From NCBI GenBank assembly GCA_963811805.1, contig CAWESU010000001.1:2976001-3040000 (forward strand): DNA of 64,000 nt, written 5' to 3'. The notes under the pieces were generated by a model. That model was given only the letters and a program-made list of their open reading frames with translations, was not told the origin of the DNA and did no database searches. Position numbers and translations under genes: made by a program. Each line of letters opens with the position of its first letter. Position 1 is the first letter of the stretch. Below, piece by piece: positions 1 to 7,988 of the stretch. Origin of the DNA: DAHUXN01 sp963811805. Lineage in GTDB: Bacteria; Acidobacteriota; Terriglobia; Acidiferrales; UBA7541.

Positions 1-171
1 AGCGGGCGCTCCAACGTGATGTACTGGCTCGAAAAGCATGGCATACCGGCGACGGAAGATCTGGTGGCGCGCATCTTCGACGCGGCGAAGCTCGTGGAGC
101 GCGTGATGAGCGACGAAGAAATTCTGGCGCTTTGCGGCGATGCTGCACCGAGCGCGGCGGCGAGGCGCTGA
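1..171 (+). CDS. 2-isopropylmalate/homocitrate synthase-like enzyme, C-terminal fragment
   Basis: The window opens inside a gene: frame 1 is open from base 1 to a TGA at 169-171 and gives 56 residues, starting SGRSNVMYWLEKHGIP and ending in an Ala/Arg tail. The serine/glycine-rich start followed by a helical segment ending in DEEILALC resembles the C-terminal end of the HMGL-like acyltransferases (isopropylmalate, homocitrate or citramalate synthases) that lack the leucine-binding regulatory domain. The catalytic TIM barrel lies outside the window, so the substrate cannot be judged. It could also be another HMGL-like lyase. Confidence 0.5.
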   Translation, partial: SGRSNVMYWLEKHGIPATEDLVARIFDAAKLVERVMSDEEILALCGDAAPSAAARR

Positions 172-278
172 TCTGAGCTTGAATTGCCTTGAAACCTGTC
201 CAACATCCTTATCGTAGTGATCTTCATCCTCGCCGTCGCTGGCTGCCGTCTTTGCGGGAACGCGCGCCGATAAAATCC

Positions 279-1526
279 GTGAAAGTTTTTTTCGGGTTCG
301 GTATGCTGATGTTGATGGGCACGCTTACCGCTCGCACCGCAAATCCAATCGACGCCATCGCGCAGGACAAGAAAGTCGCGAAGGCGCTCGCCTGGCTCGA
401 CAAGAATACGGACTGGGTCACCGACCAGCAGATCACCATCACGGAAATTCCCGCGCCGGAGTTCGCCGAAAAAGAGCGTGGCGCGTATGTGGCGAAGCTG
501 CTCGCGGCAAATGGCCTGGATGTGCGCACCGATTCGGTGGGCAATGTGATTGGAGAGCGCCAGGGCACGGCGGGGAAGGACGTGGTGCTGATTGTCGCGC
601 ACCTCGACACGGTTTTTCCCGCGGATACGCCGGTGCAAGTGAGGCGCGCGGACGGTCGCCTGGAAGGGCCGGGGATTTCCGACGACGGCACGGGACTGGC
701 GACGATTGCGGGTCTCGCGCGGGCCATGGACCAGGCGAAATTGAAAACGGAAGCAACGGTCGTGTTTTGCGCCGATGTTGGCGAAGAGGGCGAAGGAAAT
801 CTGCGCGGCATTCGCGAATTGCTGAACACGTACAAGGACCGCATTCGCGCGGTGATCGCCATCGACGGCGCGGCCACGGATTACGTGACCACCGTCGCGC
901 TGGGCTCGCGGCGCCTGGAAGTGAGCATTGAAGGCCCCGGCGGGCACAGCTGGTCGGATTTCGGCATGCCCAATCCCATCACGGCGCTGGCGCGCGGCAT
1001 CGTAGAGTTTTCGCGCACGCCGATACCGGAAGAGCCGCGAAGCACGTTCAACTTCGGCGTCATCTCCGGCGGAAATTCCGTGAACTCGATTCCGACGCAA
1101 GCCGACGTGAAAGTCGATTTGCGCTCGGAAGACGAGGGGGAATTGGGGCGCCTGGAGAGCGAGCTGCGCAAAGCGTTTGCCGACGCCGTCGGCGCAGAGA
1201 TGGCTGCGGCGTCCGAAGGGAGCCCGCTCACGCTGAAGATCAATGTGATTGGCGTGCGCCCGGTGGGAAAACTCGCGGACGATTCTCCGCTGCTCACGGC
1301 AATCGAAAACGCGGACCGCTATCTGGGCAACCGGTCGCGCCTGGAGCGCTCTTCCACCGATGCGAACCTTCCGCTGTCGCTGGGCATCCCGGCGATCGCC
1401 ATCGGCGGTGGCGGAGAGGGCGGCGGCGCGCATTCTCTGAACGAGTGGTATGATCCCGCGGAGAGGGAATTGGGTTTGAAGCGCGCGCTGCTCACCATTC
1501 TCGCCGTCGCGGGAGCACAATCCTGA
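279..1526 (+). CDS. M20-family metallopeptidase, exported
   Basis: A zinc peptidase of the M20 family (carboxypeptidase G2/PepT type), expected to cleave peptides or N-acyl amino acids. Visible motifs are AHLDTVFP (metal-binding His and the following Asp), GPGISDDGTG (bridging Asp region), the catalytic/metal pair in CADVGEEGEG, a central dimerisation domain with the typical GGHSWSDFG, and the last ligand in GGAHSLNEW near the C-terminus. The open frame begins at a TTG at 189, but the GTG at 279 gives a clean export signal (hydrophobic FFGFGMLMLMGTL followed by TARTANP), so I place the start there (415 residues). Neither start has a clear ribosome site. The next gene starts 29 bases after the stop, suggesting co-transcription. 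Confidence 0.8.
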   Translation: MKVFFGFGMLMLMGTLTARTANPIDAIAQDKKVAKALAWLDKNTDWVTDQQITITEIPAPEFAEKERGAYVAKLLAANGLDVRTDSVGNVIGERQGTAGKDVVLIVAHLDTVFPADTPVQVRRADGRLEGPGISDDGTGLATIAGLARAMDQAKLKTEATVVFCADVGEEGEGNLRGIRELLNTYKDRIRAVIAIDGAATDYVTTVALGSRRLEVSIEGPGGHSWSDFGMPNPITALARGIVEFSRTPIPEEPRSTFNFGVISGGNSVNSIPTQADVKVDLRSEDEGELGRLESELRKAFADAVGAEMAAASEGSPLTLKINVIGVRPVGKLADDSPLLTAIENADRYLGNRSRLERSSTDANLPLSLGIPAIAIGGGGEGGGAHSLNEWYDPAERELGLKRALLTILAVAGAQS

Positions 1527-1555
1527 GAAGAAGACTTTTTGCTACTGCCTGCACG

Positions 1556-3253
1556 ATGGCCACGCTTGCGGGCGGCATCCTACTCACCGCTGCTTCGCTC
1601 CATAGTGTCCGCTCCGGGAAAAGCATAGCCGCAGATGCGCAACGAACAAGTGTGCCCGCCGATCTTGTTTTGACCAATGGCGATGTTTACACGGTGGATT
1701 CCGCGCGGCCTCGCGCGCAGGCGATTGCGATTCGTGGGGAAAAAATCGTTGCGGTGGGTCCGAGCGACGAAATCCACGCCTGGATTGGCCCGCAGACGCG
1801 GGTGATCGATTTGCACGGGCGTTTTGCCATGCCCGGTTTCAACGACGCGCACGTGCATTTGGCCAGCGCCGGCATGGCGAAGCTGACCGTGAATTTCGAG
1901 GGCGCGAAATCGCTCGCGGAATTTCAGCAGCGGATTCGGGCCGCGCTGAAAAATTATCGGCCCGGAGAATGGATCACCGGAAGCGGCTGGGACCACACGC
2001 TCTGGCCGGAGAAGCGCTTTCCCACGCGATGGGACCTCGACACCGTGTCGAAAGATCATCCCGTGATTTTCTCGCGCGTGGATGGACACGTCGCCGTGGC
2101 GAATTCGCTGGCGCTGAAAATGGCGGGAATCACCAAAGACACCGCCGACCCGACGGGCAGCCATATTGTGCGCGACGCCAAGACCGGAGAGCCCAACGGA
2201 ATGCTCGAAGAAGATGGGGCGATGCGCCTGGTTTATATGCACGTGCCGCCTCCGAGCCACGAGCTGCGCGAGCGCGCCATTGAATTGGCGCTGGCCGACG
2301 CCGTTTCGCACGGCGTGACCTCCATTCAGGACTATTCCACATGGGATGATTTTCTGGTTTATCGCGAATTGAAAAACGAAGGCAAGCTGCCGCTGCGCAT
2401 CACCGAGTGGCTCACATTTATGCAGCCGCTGGCGCAACTCGAAGAGGAGCGCCGTGAAGGCGGAACCACCGATCCGTGGCTGAAAACCGGCACGCTGAAG
2501 GCGTTCATGGACGGCTCGCTGGGTTCGCGCACAGCGGCGATGCTCGCGCCCTATTCGGATGATCCGTCGACCTCGGGAATTTTGCGCGTGGATCCCGCCG
2601 AGCTGAACCGGATGTGCATCGAGCGCGACAAGGCCGGCTTTCAGTTGAATTTTCACGCCATCGGCGACCGCGCCAACCGCGTGGCGCTCGACGCGTTTGC
2701 CGCTGTGCTCGCCGCGAATGGGCCGCGCGACCGCCGCGACCGCGTGGAGCATGCGCAGATCGTCGCGCCGGAGGATTTCGCGCGCTTCGCGGAGCTGCAC
2801 GTGATTGCGTCGATGCAGCCCTCGCATTTGCTGGACGATCGGCGCTGGGCGGAGGCGCGCATCGGCCCGGAACGTGCAAAAGGCGCGTATGCGTGGAATA
2901 CCATGCGCAAGGATGGAGTGCGGCTCGCGTTTGGCACGGATTACCCGGTGGAAGGGATCGATCCGCTGCGCGGGCTTTACGAATGCGTCACGCGCGAACT
3001 GCCCGAGGGCGGGCCTCCGGACGGATGGGAACCACAAGAAAAATTGCCGATGGACGTTTGCGTTTATGATTACACGGCCGCTTCGGCCTATGCGGAATTC
3101 GAAGAAGGGCGCAAGGGCCAGCTCAAGCCGGGGATGTTTGCGGACATCGTCGTTTACCCTGCGGACATCACGCGGATGCCGCCCGCAGAACTTCTGCACA
3201 CCTCCACCGACATGACCATCGCTGGCGGCCGCGCGGTTTACGAACGGCACTGA
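1556..3253 (+). CDS. YtcJ-like metal-dependent amidohydrolase, exported
   Basis: A member of the amidohydrolase-3 (YtcJ/N-substituted formamide deformylase-like) family, 565 residues. The metal-binding HxH is in GFNDAHVHLASAG, later ligands lie in NFHAIGDRAN and VEHAQIV, and the terminal Asp in FGTDYPVEG. The family hydrolyses amide or formamide bonds, but its natural substrates are mostly unknown. The N-terminus is hydrophobic (ATLAGGILLTAASLHS), consistent with export. In frame upstream lies a CTG at 1523 that overlaps the previous stop and would add a basic stretch (LRRRLFATACT), making a more complete signal peptide. This is a possible non-ATG start, but I keep the ATG. It follows an M20 peptidase, so a shared role in peptide or amide scavenging is plausible. 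Confidence 0.82.
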   Translation: MATLAGGILLTAASLHSVRSGKSIAADAQRTSVPADLVLTNGDVYTVDSARPRAQAIAIRGEKIVAVGPSDEIHAWIGPQTRVIDLHGRFAMPGFNDAHVHLASAGMAKLTVNFEGAKSLAEFQQRIRAALKNYRPGEWITGSGWDHTLWPEKRFPTRWDLDTVSKDHPVIFSRVDGHVAVANSLALKMAGITKDTADPTGSHIVRDAKTGEPNGMLEEDGAMRLVYMHVPPPSHELRERAIELALADAVSHGVTSIQDYSTWDDFLVYRELKNEGKLPLRITEWLTFMQPLAQLEEERREGGTTDPWLKTGTLKAFMDGSLGSRTAAMLAPYSDDPSTSGILRVDPAELNRMCIERDKAGFQLNFHAIGDRANRVALDAFAAVLAANGPRDRRDRVEHAQIVAPEDFARFAELHVIASMQPSHLLDDRRWAEARIGPERAKGAYAWNTMRKDGVRLAFGTDYPVEGIDPLRGLYECVTRELPEGGPPDGWEPQEKLPMDVCVYDYTAASAYAEFEEGRKGQLKPGMFADIVVYPADITRMPPAELLHTSTDMTIAGGRAVYERH

Positions 3254-3263
3254 GCCCCCGCAC

Positions 3264-4187
3264 ATGAGCCGCCGCTTGCAGGCTGATCTGGCGCTGGCGC
3301 TGTGCGCGCTGATTTGGGGCGCGACGTTTGTGGTGGTGAAGGATGCCCTCGCGTTTGCTTCTGTTTTTTCCTTCAACGCTGTGCGCTTCACTCTCGCGGC
3401 CATCGTTATGGGAGTGGTGTACGCGCGGGCGTTGCGCAAATCGGATTGGGCCACGCTGGCGGCCGGTGCGTTGATTGGATTTTTCATGTTCGCGGGCTAT
3501 GCGTTTCAGACGCTGGGGCTGGAGTTCACGACGCCGTCGAAAGCCGCGTTCATCACCGGTGCCGGCGTGGTGATGGTGCCAGTGCTGCTGGCCGTTTTCT
3601 GGCGCCGGAGAATCAGCCGGTGGGCGTGGACGGGCGCAGTGGCTGCGCTGGCGGGTTTGTATTTCCTGACCGTACCGCGCTCCGGATTTTCCGCTCTGAA
3701 CGTGGGAGATCTGCTCGCGCTGGCCTGCGCGGTGATGTTCGCGTTCCACATTATTCTGGTTGCGAAATACAGCCCGACGCATTCGGTGGCGGCGCTGAGC
3801 TTTTTGCAAGTGGCCACGACGGCGGTTCTCACCGCGTTGTGCTTGCCGGTGCTGGCGGTGACGCGCTGGGAGACTCCGTTTTTGCACTGGTCGCCGAGCC
3901 TGGTTGCCGCGATTCTGATTACCGCCGTGGGGGCTACGGCGCTGTGCTTCTCGTTGCAGGTCTGGGCGCAGCGGTATACGTCGCCCACGCACACGGCGAT
4001 TTTGTTCAGCCTGGAGCCGGTGTTCGCGGCGTTGACTTCGCTGATTGTGGTGCACGAGCATCTGAGCGCGCGAGTGCTGGCCGGCGCGATTCTGGTTTTT
4101 ATCGGGATTTTGCTCGCGGAATTGAAAGGGCCGGCGCAGGTTGGCGCGGACTCACCGGGACCTGTTTCGCAAAATGCTGCGAATTAA
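3264..4187 (+). CDS. DMT-superfamily (EamA) transporter
   Basis: An inner-membrane protein of 307 residues with about ten hydrophobic segments arranged as two EamA repeats, the usual fold of drug/metabolite exporters such as RhaT, YdcZ or RarD relatives. The signature beginning LALCALIWGATFVVVKDAL and the second-half equivalent near SPTHTAILFSLEPVFAAL (a conserved EP in helix 9) are both visible. It starts 11 bases after the amidohydrolase stop and probably belongs to the same transcript, perhaps exporting or importing amino-acid-like products. The substrate cannot be assigned from sequence. Confidence 0.85.
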   Translation: MSRRLQADLALALCALIWGATFVVVKDALAFASVFSFNAVRFTLAAIVMGVVYARALRKSDWATLAAGALIGFFMFAGYAFQTLGLEFTTPSKAAFITGAGVVMVPVLLAVFWRRRISRWAWTGAVAALAGLYFLTVPRSGFSALNVGDLLALACAVMFAFHIILVAKYSPTHSVAALSFLQVATTAVLTALCLPVLAVTRWETPFLHWSPSLVAAILITAVGATALCFSLQVWAQRYTSPTHTAILFSLEPVFAALTSLIVVHEHLSARVLAGAILVFIGILLAELKGPAQVGADSPGPVSQNAAN

Positions 4188-4202
4188 CCGAGCTTCTGCC
4201 GC

Positions 4203-5261
4203 TTACTCGGATTTGAGAGAAGCCATGTCGATCGAGAAGCGGTATTTCACATCCGACTTGAGCAGCCTCTCGTAAGCTTCGTTGACCTTTTGGATGGGAA
4301 TGACTTCGACATCGGCTGTGATGTCGTGCTTTCCGCAGAAATCCAGCATCTCCTGGGTCTCCGCGATGCCACCGATGTTCGACCCCGAGAAGCTGCGGCG
4401 GCGCATAATCAGGCTGAAGGCGGAAACAGGGAGGGGTTTGGCAGGAGCGCCAACAATCGTGAGATTGCCGTCACGGCGCAGGAGATTGAGGTACGCATTG
4501 ATGTCGTGATCCGCAGACACAGCGTCGAGAATGAAATCGAAACTCTCAGCATGTTTCTGCATCTCGTCGGCGTTCTTCGAAATCACGACTTCGTCCGCTC
4601 CCAGCCGGCGCGCATCTTCCTTTTTACCCGGAGAGGTCGTGAAAACAACGACGTGCGCACCCATCGCATGTGCGATCTTCACCGCCATGTGGCCCAGTCC
4701 TCCGAGCCCGACCACGCCGGCTTTCTTGCCCTTGATTACGCCCCAGTGGCGCATCGGCGAGTAGGTTGTGATTCCGGCGCAAAGCAGCGGAGCGGCTCCG
4801 GCTGGCTTCAGGTTCGAGGGAACGCGGAGCACAAACTTCTGGTCCACGACGATGCTCTCGGAGTAGCCGCCGTAAGTAACGCCGCCGAGGTGCTTATCCG
4901 GCATATTAAATGTGAGCACGACGTTGGGGCAAAAATTCTCAAAGCCCGCGCGGCATTCGGGGCATGTGCGGTCGGAGTCAACCATGCAGCCGACCGCGGC
5001 TAGGTCGCCGGCCTTGAATTTTGTAACAGCGGAGCCGACCTTGGTCACGCGGCCGACAATCTCGTGCCCCGGAACGATTGGGTACACAGTGGGCATGAAT
5101 TCACTCCACTCATTGCGCACGGAGTGCAGATCAGAGTGGCAGATTCCGCAAAACAGGATTTCGATCTGCACATCCTGCTCGGTTGGTTCGCGCCGCGGGA
5201 CCTTGGCAGCCTTCAGTGGAGATGTTGCACTGGCGGCAGAGTATGCTTTTGCGTTGTACAT
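4203..5261 (-). CDS. Zinc-dependent NAD(P) alcohol dehydrogenase (YahK/CAD-like)
   Basis: A medium-chain dehydrogenase of 352 residues that reduces aldehydes with NADPH or oxidises alcohols. Catalytic zinc ligands are in CGICHSDLH and PGHEIVG; the Rossmann motif is GVVGLGGLGHMAVK. In the structural-zinc lobe the usual four cysteines read D-x2-C-x2-C-x7-C (VDSDRTCPECRAG then C), so the first ligand is Asp instead of Cys. The C-terminal GSNIGGIAETQEML is typical of the YahK/AdhA (cinnamyl-alcohol-dehydrogenase-like) branch. A strong ribosome site, GAGGGGAG, lies just upstream of the ATG. It is convergent with the transporter and separated from it by 15 bases. Confidence 0.87.
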   Translation of the reverse strand: MYNAKAYSAASATSPLKAAKVPRREPTEQDVQIEILFCGICHSDLHSVRNEWSEFMPTVYPIVPGHEIVGRVTKVGSAVTKFKAGDLAAVGCMVDSDRTCPECRAGFENFCPNVVLTFNMPDKHLGGVTYGGYSESIVVDQKFVLRVPSNLKPAGAAPLLCAGITTYSPMRHWGVIKGKKAGVVGLGGLGHMAVKIAHAMGAHVVVFTTSPGKKEDARRLGADEVVISKNADEMQKHAESFDFILDAVSADHDINAYLNLLRRDGNLTIVGAPAKPLPVSAFSLIMRRRSFSGSNIGGIAETQEMLDFCGKHDITADVEVIPIQKVNEAYERLLKSDVKYRFSIDMASLKSE

Positions 5262-5419
5262 GGGCTCCCCTCGGTTGTTGTCGCTCAGGTTTAATCTGGC
5301 GTTCAGTTCGGACTGGAGGCCGGGCGATTGGCTAACTCAACGTCATTCTTAATTCTTAAGGTCGCAGGCCGCTCAATTTCTTCTTACCGCGCGGGCGACT
5401 GAATGTCAACTCGCGCCGT

Positions 5420-5884
5420 TCAGTGCAGCGGAACGCGCAGGTCGAGCGGGTGAGGAAGCTGGACGTCGAGCTTGGTGTTGTCGTCGGTCAGGAGGACCTC
5501 GATTCGTTCGGCGGGGCCAAGATCGCGCATGTCCCAATCGGTGCTGGGCAGCGCGCGTTCCGTGCTGGACGGGTCGGCGCTCTGAAAATTTTTCCCGTGC
5601 GGCCGGATTTGCGACGGCGACATTTCGAAGACCTGCTTGGTTTTGGCGTCGAGCATCAAATAGCGATTGTCGAGCTGCACCAGCACGCGGCTCTTTTGTT
5701 TGTCGTCTTCCAAAACGCTCCAGTTTTTCGGTGGTTTTCGCCCGGTGATTTCAAGGATGGCATTGTCGACGGGCTTCCAGATAATCGGTTTGTTAGCGGC
5801 GAATGCGCGGGGCAAGATCGCGAAAAGAGTCGGCAAGAATGCCGCTGACAGTGCAATCGGAAGAAGTTTTTTCAGCGTCAACAT
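5420..5884 (-). CDS. Small secreted protein of unknown function
   Basis: I do not recognise the family. The open frame extends upstream, but the ATG at 5884 gives a classical signal peptide (LKKLLPIALSAAFLPTLFA, then an AFA-like cleavage site) and a mature region of about 120 residues. The mature part is mixed alpha/beta in character, with phrases such as KPVDNAILEITGR and VLVQLDNRYLMLDAKTKQVF, and no cysteines or known catalytic motifs. Its ATG overlaps the TGA of a 34-codon ORF just upstream (TGATG), implying translational coupling to it and to the aminotransferase gene. It is probably periplasmic. Confidence 0.65.
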   Translation of the reverse strand: MLTLKKLLPIALSAAFLPTLFAILPRAFAANKPIIWKPVDNAILEITGRKPPKNWSVLEDDKQKSRVLVQLDNRYLMLDAKTKQVFEMSPSQIRPHGKNFQSADPSSTERALPSTDWDMRDLGPAERIEVLLTDDNTKLDVQLPHPLDLRVPLH

Positions 5885-5988
5885 CAGTACACACTCGATT
5901 CGCGCTTGCGCCGAGTATAGTCGATGTAGACCCATTTGCCGCTGAAGAAGTTCCGCCACACCGCCGCGCTAGTTACCTCAGTCGCCAT
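5884..5988 (-). CDS. 34-residue ORF between aminotransferase and secreted-protein genes
   Basis: A short frame of 34 codons beginning MATEVTSAAVWRNF and ending RESSVY, rich in aromatic and basic residues. A plausible ribosome site, AGGA, sits seven bases before its ATG; the ATG lies eight bases after the aminotransferase TAG, and its own TGA overlaps the ATG of the secreted protein. This spacing is what a real, translationally coupled small gene would show. No family is recognised. The alternative is that it is only a leader that carries ribosomes to the next gene. Confidence 0.45.
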   Translation of the reverse strand: MATEVTSAAVWRNFFSGKWVYIDYTRRKRESSVY

Positions 5989-5996
5989 GATAGTTC

Positions 5997-7319
5997 CTAG
6001 AGACGGACCTCGCTGAAGGATTTGTCGAGGAGGCGAATGCCTTCGTCGACGTCGGATTCGGAAATATTCATGGGCGGGGCCATGCGAATGATGTTGCCAT
6101 AGAGGCCGCCTTTGCCGATGAGCAGGCCGTTGTCGCGGGCGCGATCGAGAAGCTGATTGGTGGCTTCGGGGGCGGGCTCTTTGGTCTGGCGATTCTTGAC
6201 GAGTTCGAGCGCTTCCATCATGCCCATGCCACGAACGTCGCCGACGAGCGCGTGTTTTTCTTTTAGTTCTTCCAGGCACTTTCGGAAATAGCCGCCGACG
6301 ACGTAAGTGTTTTCGCGGAGATTTTCCTCTTCGATGACTTCGATGACTGCGCGCGCCGCGACGGAGGTGACCGGATTGCCGCCGAACGTCGAAATATTCA
6401 AGCCCTGGAACTTGTCGGCAAGTTCGGACGTGGTGATGGTGGCGCCGATGGGGACACCATTGCCCAGGCTTTTCGCGCAGGTGATGATGTCCGGCGTGAC
6501 TTCCCACTGTTCGATGCCGAACCATTTTTTGCCGGTGCGGCCAAAGCCGGTTTGCACTTCGTCGGAGATGAAAAGGCCACCGTAGTTTTTCACGATGCGG
6601 TAGACGATCTTGAAATACTCCGGCGGAGGAGTGATGAAGCCGCCGACGCCTTGAATCGGTTCGGCGATGAATGCGGCGATGCGGCCGCTGGTGGCGGTCT
6701 GAATCACATTTTCGACATCGTTGGCGCAAGCGACGCCACACTCGGGGTAAGTGAGATGCAGCGGGCAGCGATAGCAATAAGCGCTCATCGCGTGGGCGAC
6801 ACCGACGCTGATGACGCCGCCTTTGCGCCAGGCGGCTTGCGCGGTGACCCCCTTGGCAAGCTGCGAGCCGCCGGCGTATGCGTGGCGCAGCGCGACCACG
6901 TCATAACCGTCGCTGACCATGCGCGCGAGAAGGATGGCTGCTTCATTGGCTTCGGTGCCGGAATTGGTGAAAAATGTTTTTTGCAATTTGCCGGGGGTGA
7001 TCTGCGCGAGCTTTTCAGCGAGATTGACGATGGCTTCGTTGGGGAAAAGCGTGGATGTGTGCTGGAGCTTGTCGACTTGCGCTTTGATTTTCGAAGTGAC
7101 TTTGGGATTGCAGTGGCCGACGCCGACGGTGACGATGCCGCCGAAAAAATCGAGATACTTGCGGCCTTCGATGTCCCAGAGGTATTGCATGGAGGCGTGG
7201 TCGGCGACGAGTGGGTGCTGGTAGTAATTGGCGACCGAGGGCCAGAGAAATTCTTTGTGCTTGCGGACGATTTCGTCGGCGCGGGCGGCTTCGGAAAGGT
7301 GATTGGCGGGGGCGGTCAT
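5997..7319 (-). CDS. Class-III PLP aminotransferase, AGXT2-like
   Basis: A 440-residue fold-type I aminotransferase of the alanine-glyoxylate aminotransferase 2 / beta-alanine-pyruvate type. The PLP lysine is in CAKSLGNGVP, the substrate/cofactor region is TNSGTEANEAA, the cofactor-binding Asp is in FISDEVQTGFGRTGK, and STFGGNPV is the usual downstream motif. A cysteine-rich insert (YCYRCPLHLTYPECGVAC) is present, as in several bacterial members of this group. Likely amino donors are beta-alanine, GABA or similar omega-amino acids, with pyruvate or glyoxylate as acceptor. No pyrimidine-degradation genes are adjacent to confirm this. It heads a short unit with the 34-codon ORF and the secreted protein. 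Confidence 0.85.
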   Translation of the reverse strand: MTAPANHLSEAARADEIVRKHKEFLWPSVANYYQHPLVADHASMQYLWDIEGRKYLDFFGGIVTVGVGHCNPKVTSKIKAQVDKLQHTSTLFPNEAIVNLAEKLAQITPGKLQKTFFTNSGTEANEAAILLARMVSDGYDVVALRHAYAGGSQLAKGVTAQAAWRKGGVISVGVAHAMSAYCYRCPLHLTYPECGVACANDVENVIQTATSGRIAAFIAEPIQGVGGFITPPPEYFKIVYRIVKNYGGLFISDEVQTGFGRTGKKWFGIEQWEVTPDIITCAKSLGNGVPIGATITTSELADKFQGLNISTFGGNPVTSVAARAVIEVIEEENLRENTYVVGGYFRKCLEELKEKHALVGDVRGMGMMEALELVKNRQTKEPAPEATNQLLDRARDNGLLIGKGGLYGNIIRMAPPMNISESDVDEGIRLLDKSFSEVRL

Positions 7320-7640
7320 GAAATGAGGCTTCTCCGCAGATTCGAGAGGAGCGCAAAAAGCGCGCCAAAGTTATCGATTAGAAATTGGCTTAGCCTTTGT
7401 TTTGTGTAAGTTAGCGGCATTTCTAATTTCGGGGACTGGCGATTAGAAACTGGCTGCGGCAGGGCTGACTTCTCTTGAGAACCTTGGCTGCGGCCGTTGC
7501 GATAGGCCGGTTGCTTTGCCGGGCTGGCCACCCGAGTGTCCTTGTGCTGCGAATACCACCCGCACTGATTCCACTACGTTAGCATATTTTGAGGATGGAT
7601 GATAGAGCAGGTGTGAGACGAGAAGAATGGGCGCTGCGCC
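7320..7640. other. Divergent intergenic region with a 15-bp imperfect direct repeat
   Basis: The 321 bases between the divergent aminotransferase and 83-codon genes hold no convincing gene. The only structure I see is GATTAGAAAYTGGCT at 7376-7390 and again at 7441-7455 (one mismatch, 65 bases apart), which could be a pair of regulator sites or a chance duplication. Both divergent promoters are expected here. Confidence 0.35.
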
Positions 7641-7892
7641 ATGAATGAGATTCGAGTGGAGTGCTATGCCGGGCACCGCGCGGACGAGCGGCCGCTGCGG
7701 TTTTTCGCGGGCGGGCACGCTTACGCTGTCGAAAGCGTCGATGACAAGTGGTATTCGCCGGAGGCGACATATTTTCGGGTGAGGGCGGATGACGGGAATG
7801 TTTATGTTTTGCGACATGATGAAGCGAACGATGAGTGGACGATGGAGGCCTTTCGTGCGCGCGGGGGCGATTCGGCTGGCGAAAAACGCTGA
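7641..7892 (+). CDS. Conserved 83-residue protein of unknown function
   Basis: A compact acidic protein starting MNEIRVECYAGHRADERP and containing RFFAGGHAYAVESVDDKW and FRVRADDGNVYVLRHD. This arrangement, a short beta-rich domain beginning VECYAGxR and ending YVLRHD, matches small uncharacterised proteins that I recall from several bacterial phyla, so I consider it real, but no function is known to me. It has no signal peptide or membrane segment and is probably cytosolic. The next gene starts about 100 bases downstream. Confidence 0.65.
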   Translation: MNEIRVECYAGHRADERPLRFFAGGHAYAVESVDDKWYSPEATYFRVRADDGNVYVLRHDEANDEWTMEAFRARGGDSAGEKR

Positions 7893-7988
7893 TTTTCGTT
7901 TGCTTATTGACGGATAGGGCGAGGTGCGCGGGCGACTGCAACTTTTCGAGACGGGCGGGGTTTAAAATATGAGGAAAGGGAGCAAACC

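Noticed and set aside
1580..3487. 635-codon open frame on the minus strand over the amidohydrolase gene
   Set aside because: It is a GC-rich antisense shadow with arginine/histidine/alanine-heavy composition, whereas the plus-strand frame carries all amidohydrolase motifs.
4188..4210. Terminator between convergent transporter and dehydrogenase genes
   Set aside because: Only a five-base CCGAG/CTCGG stem with a 13-base loop and no T-run is present.
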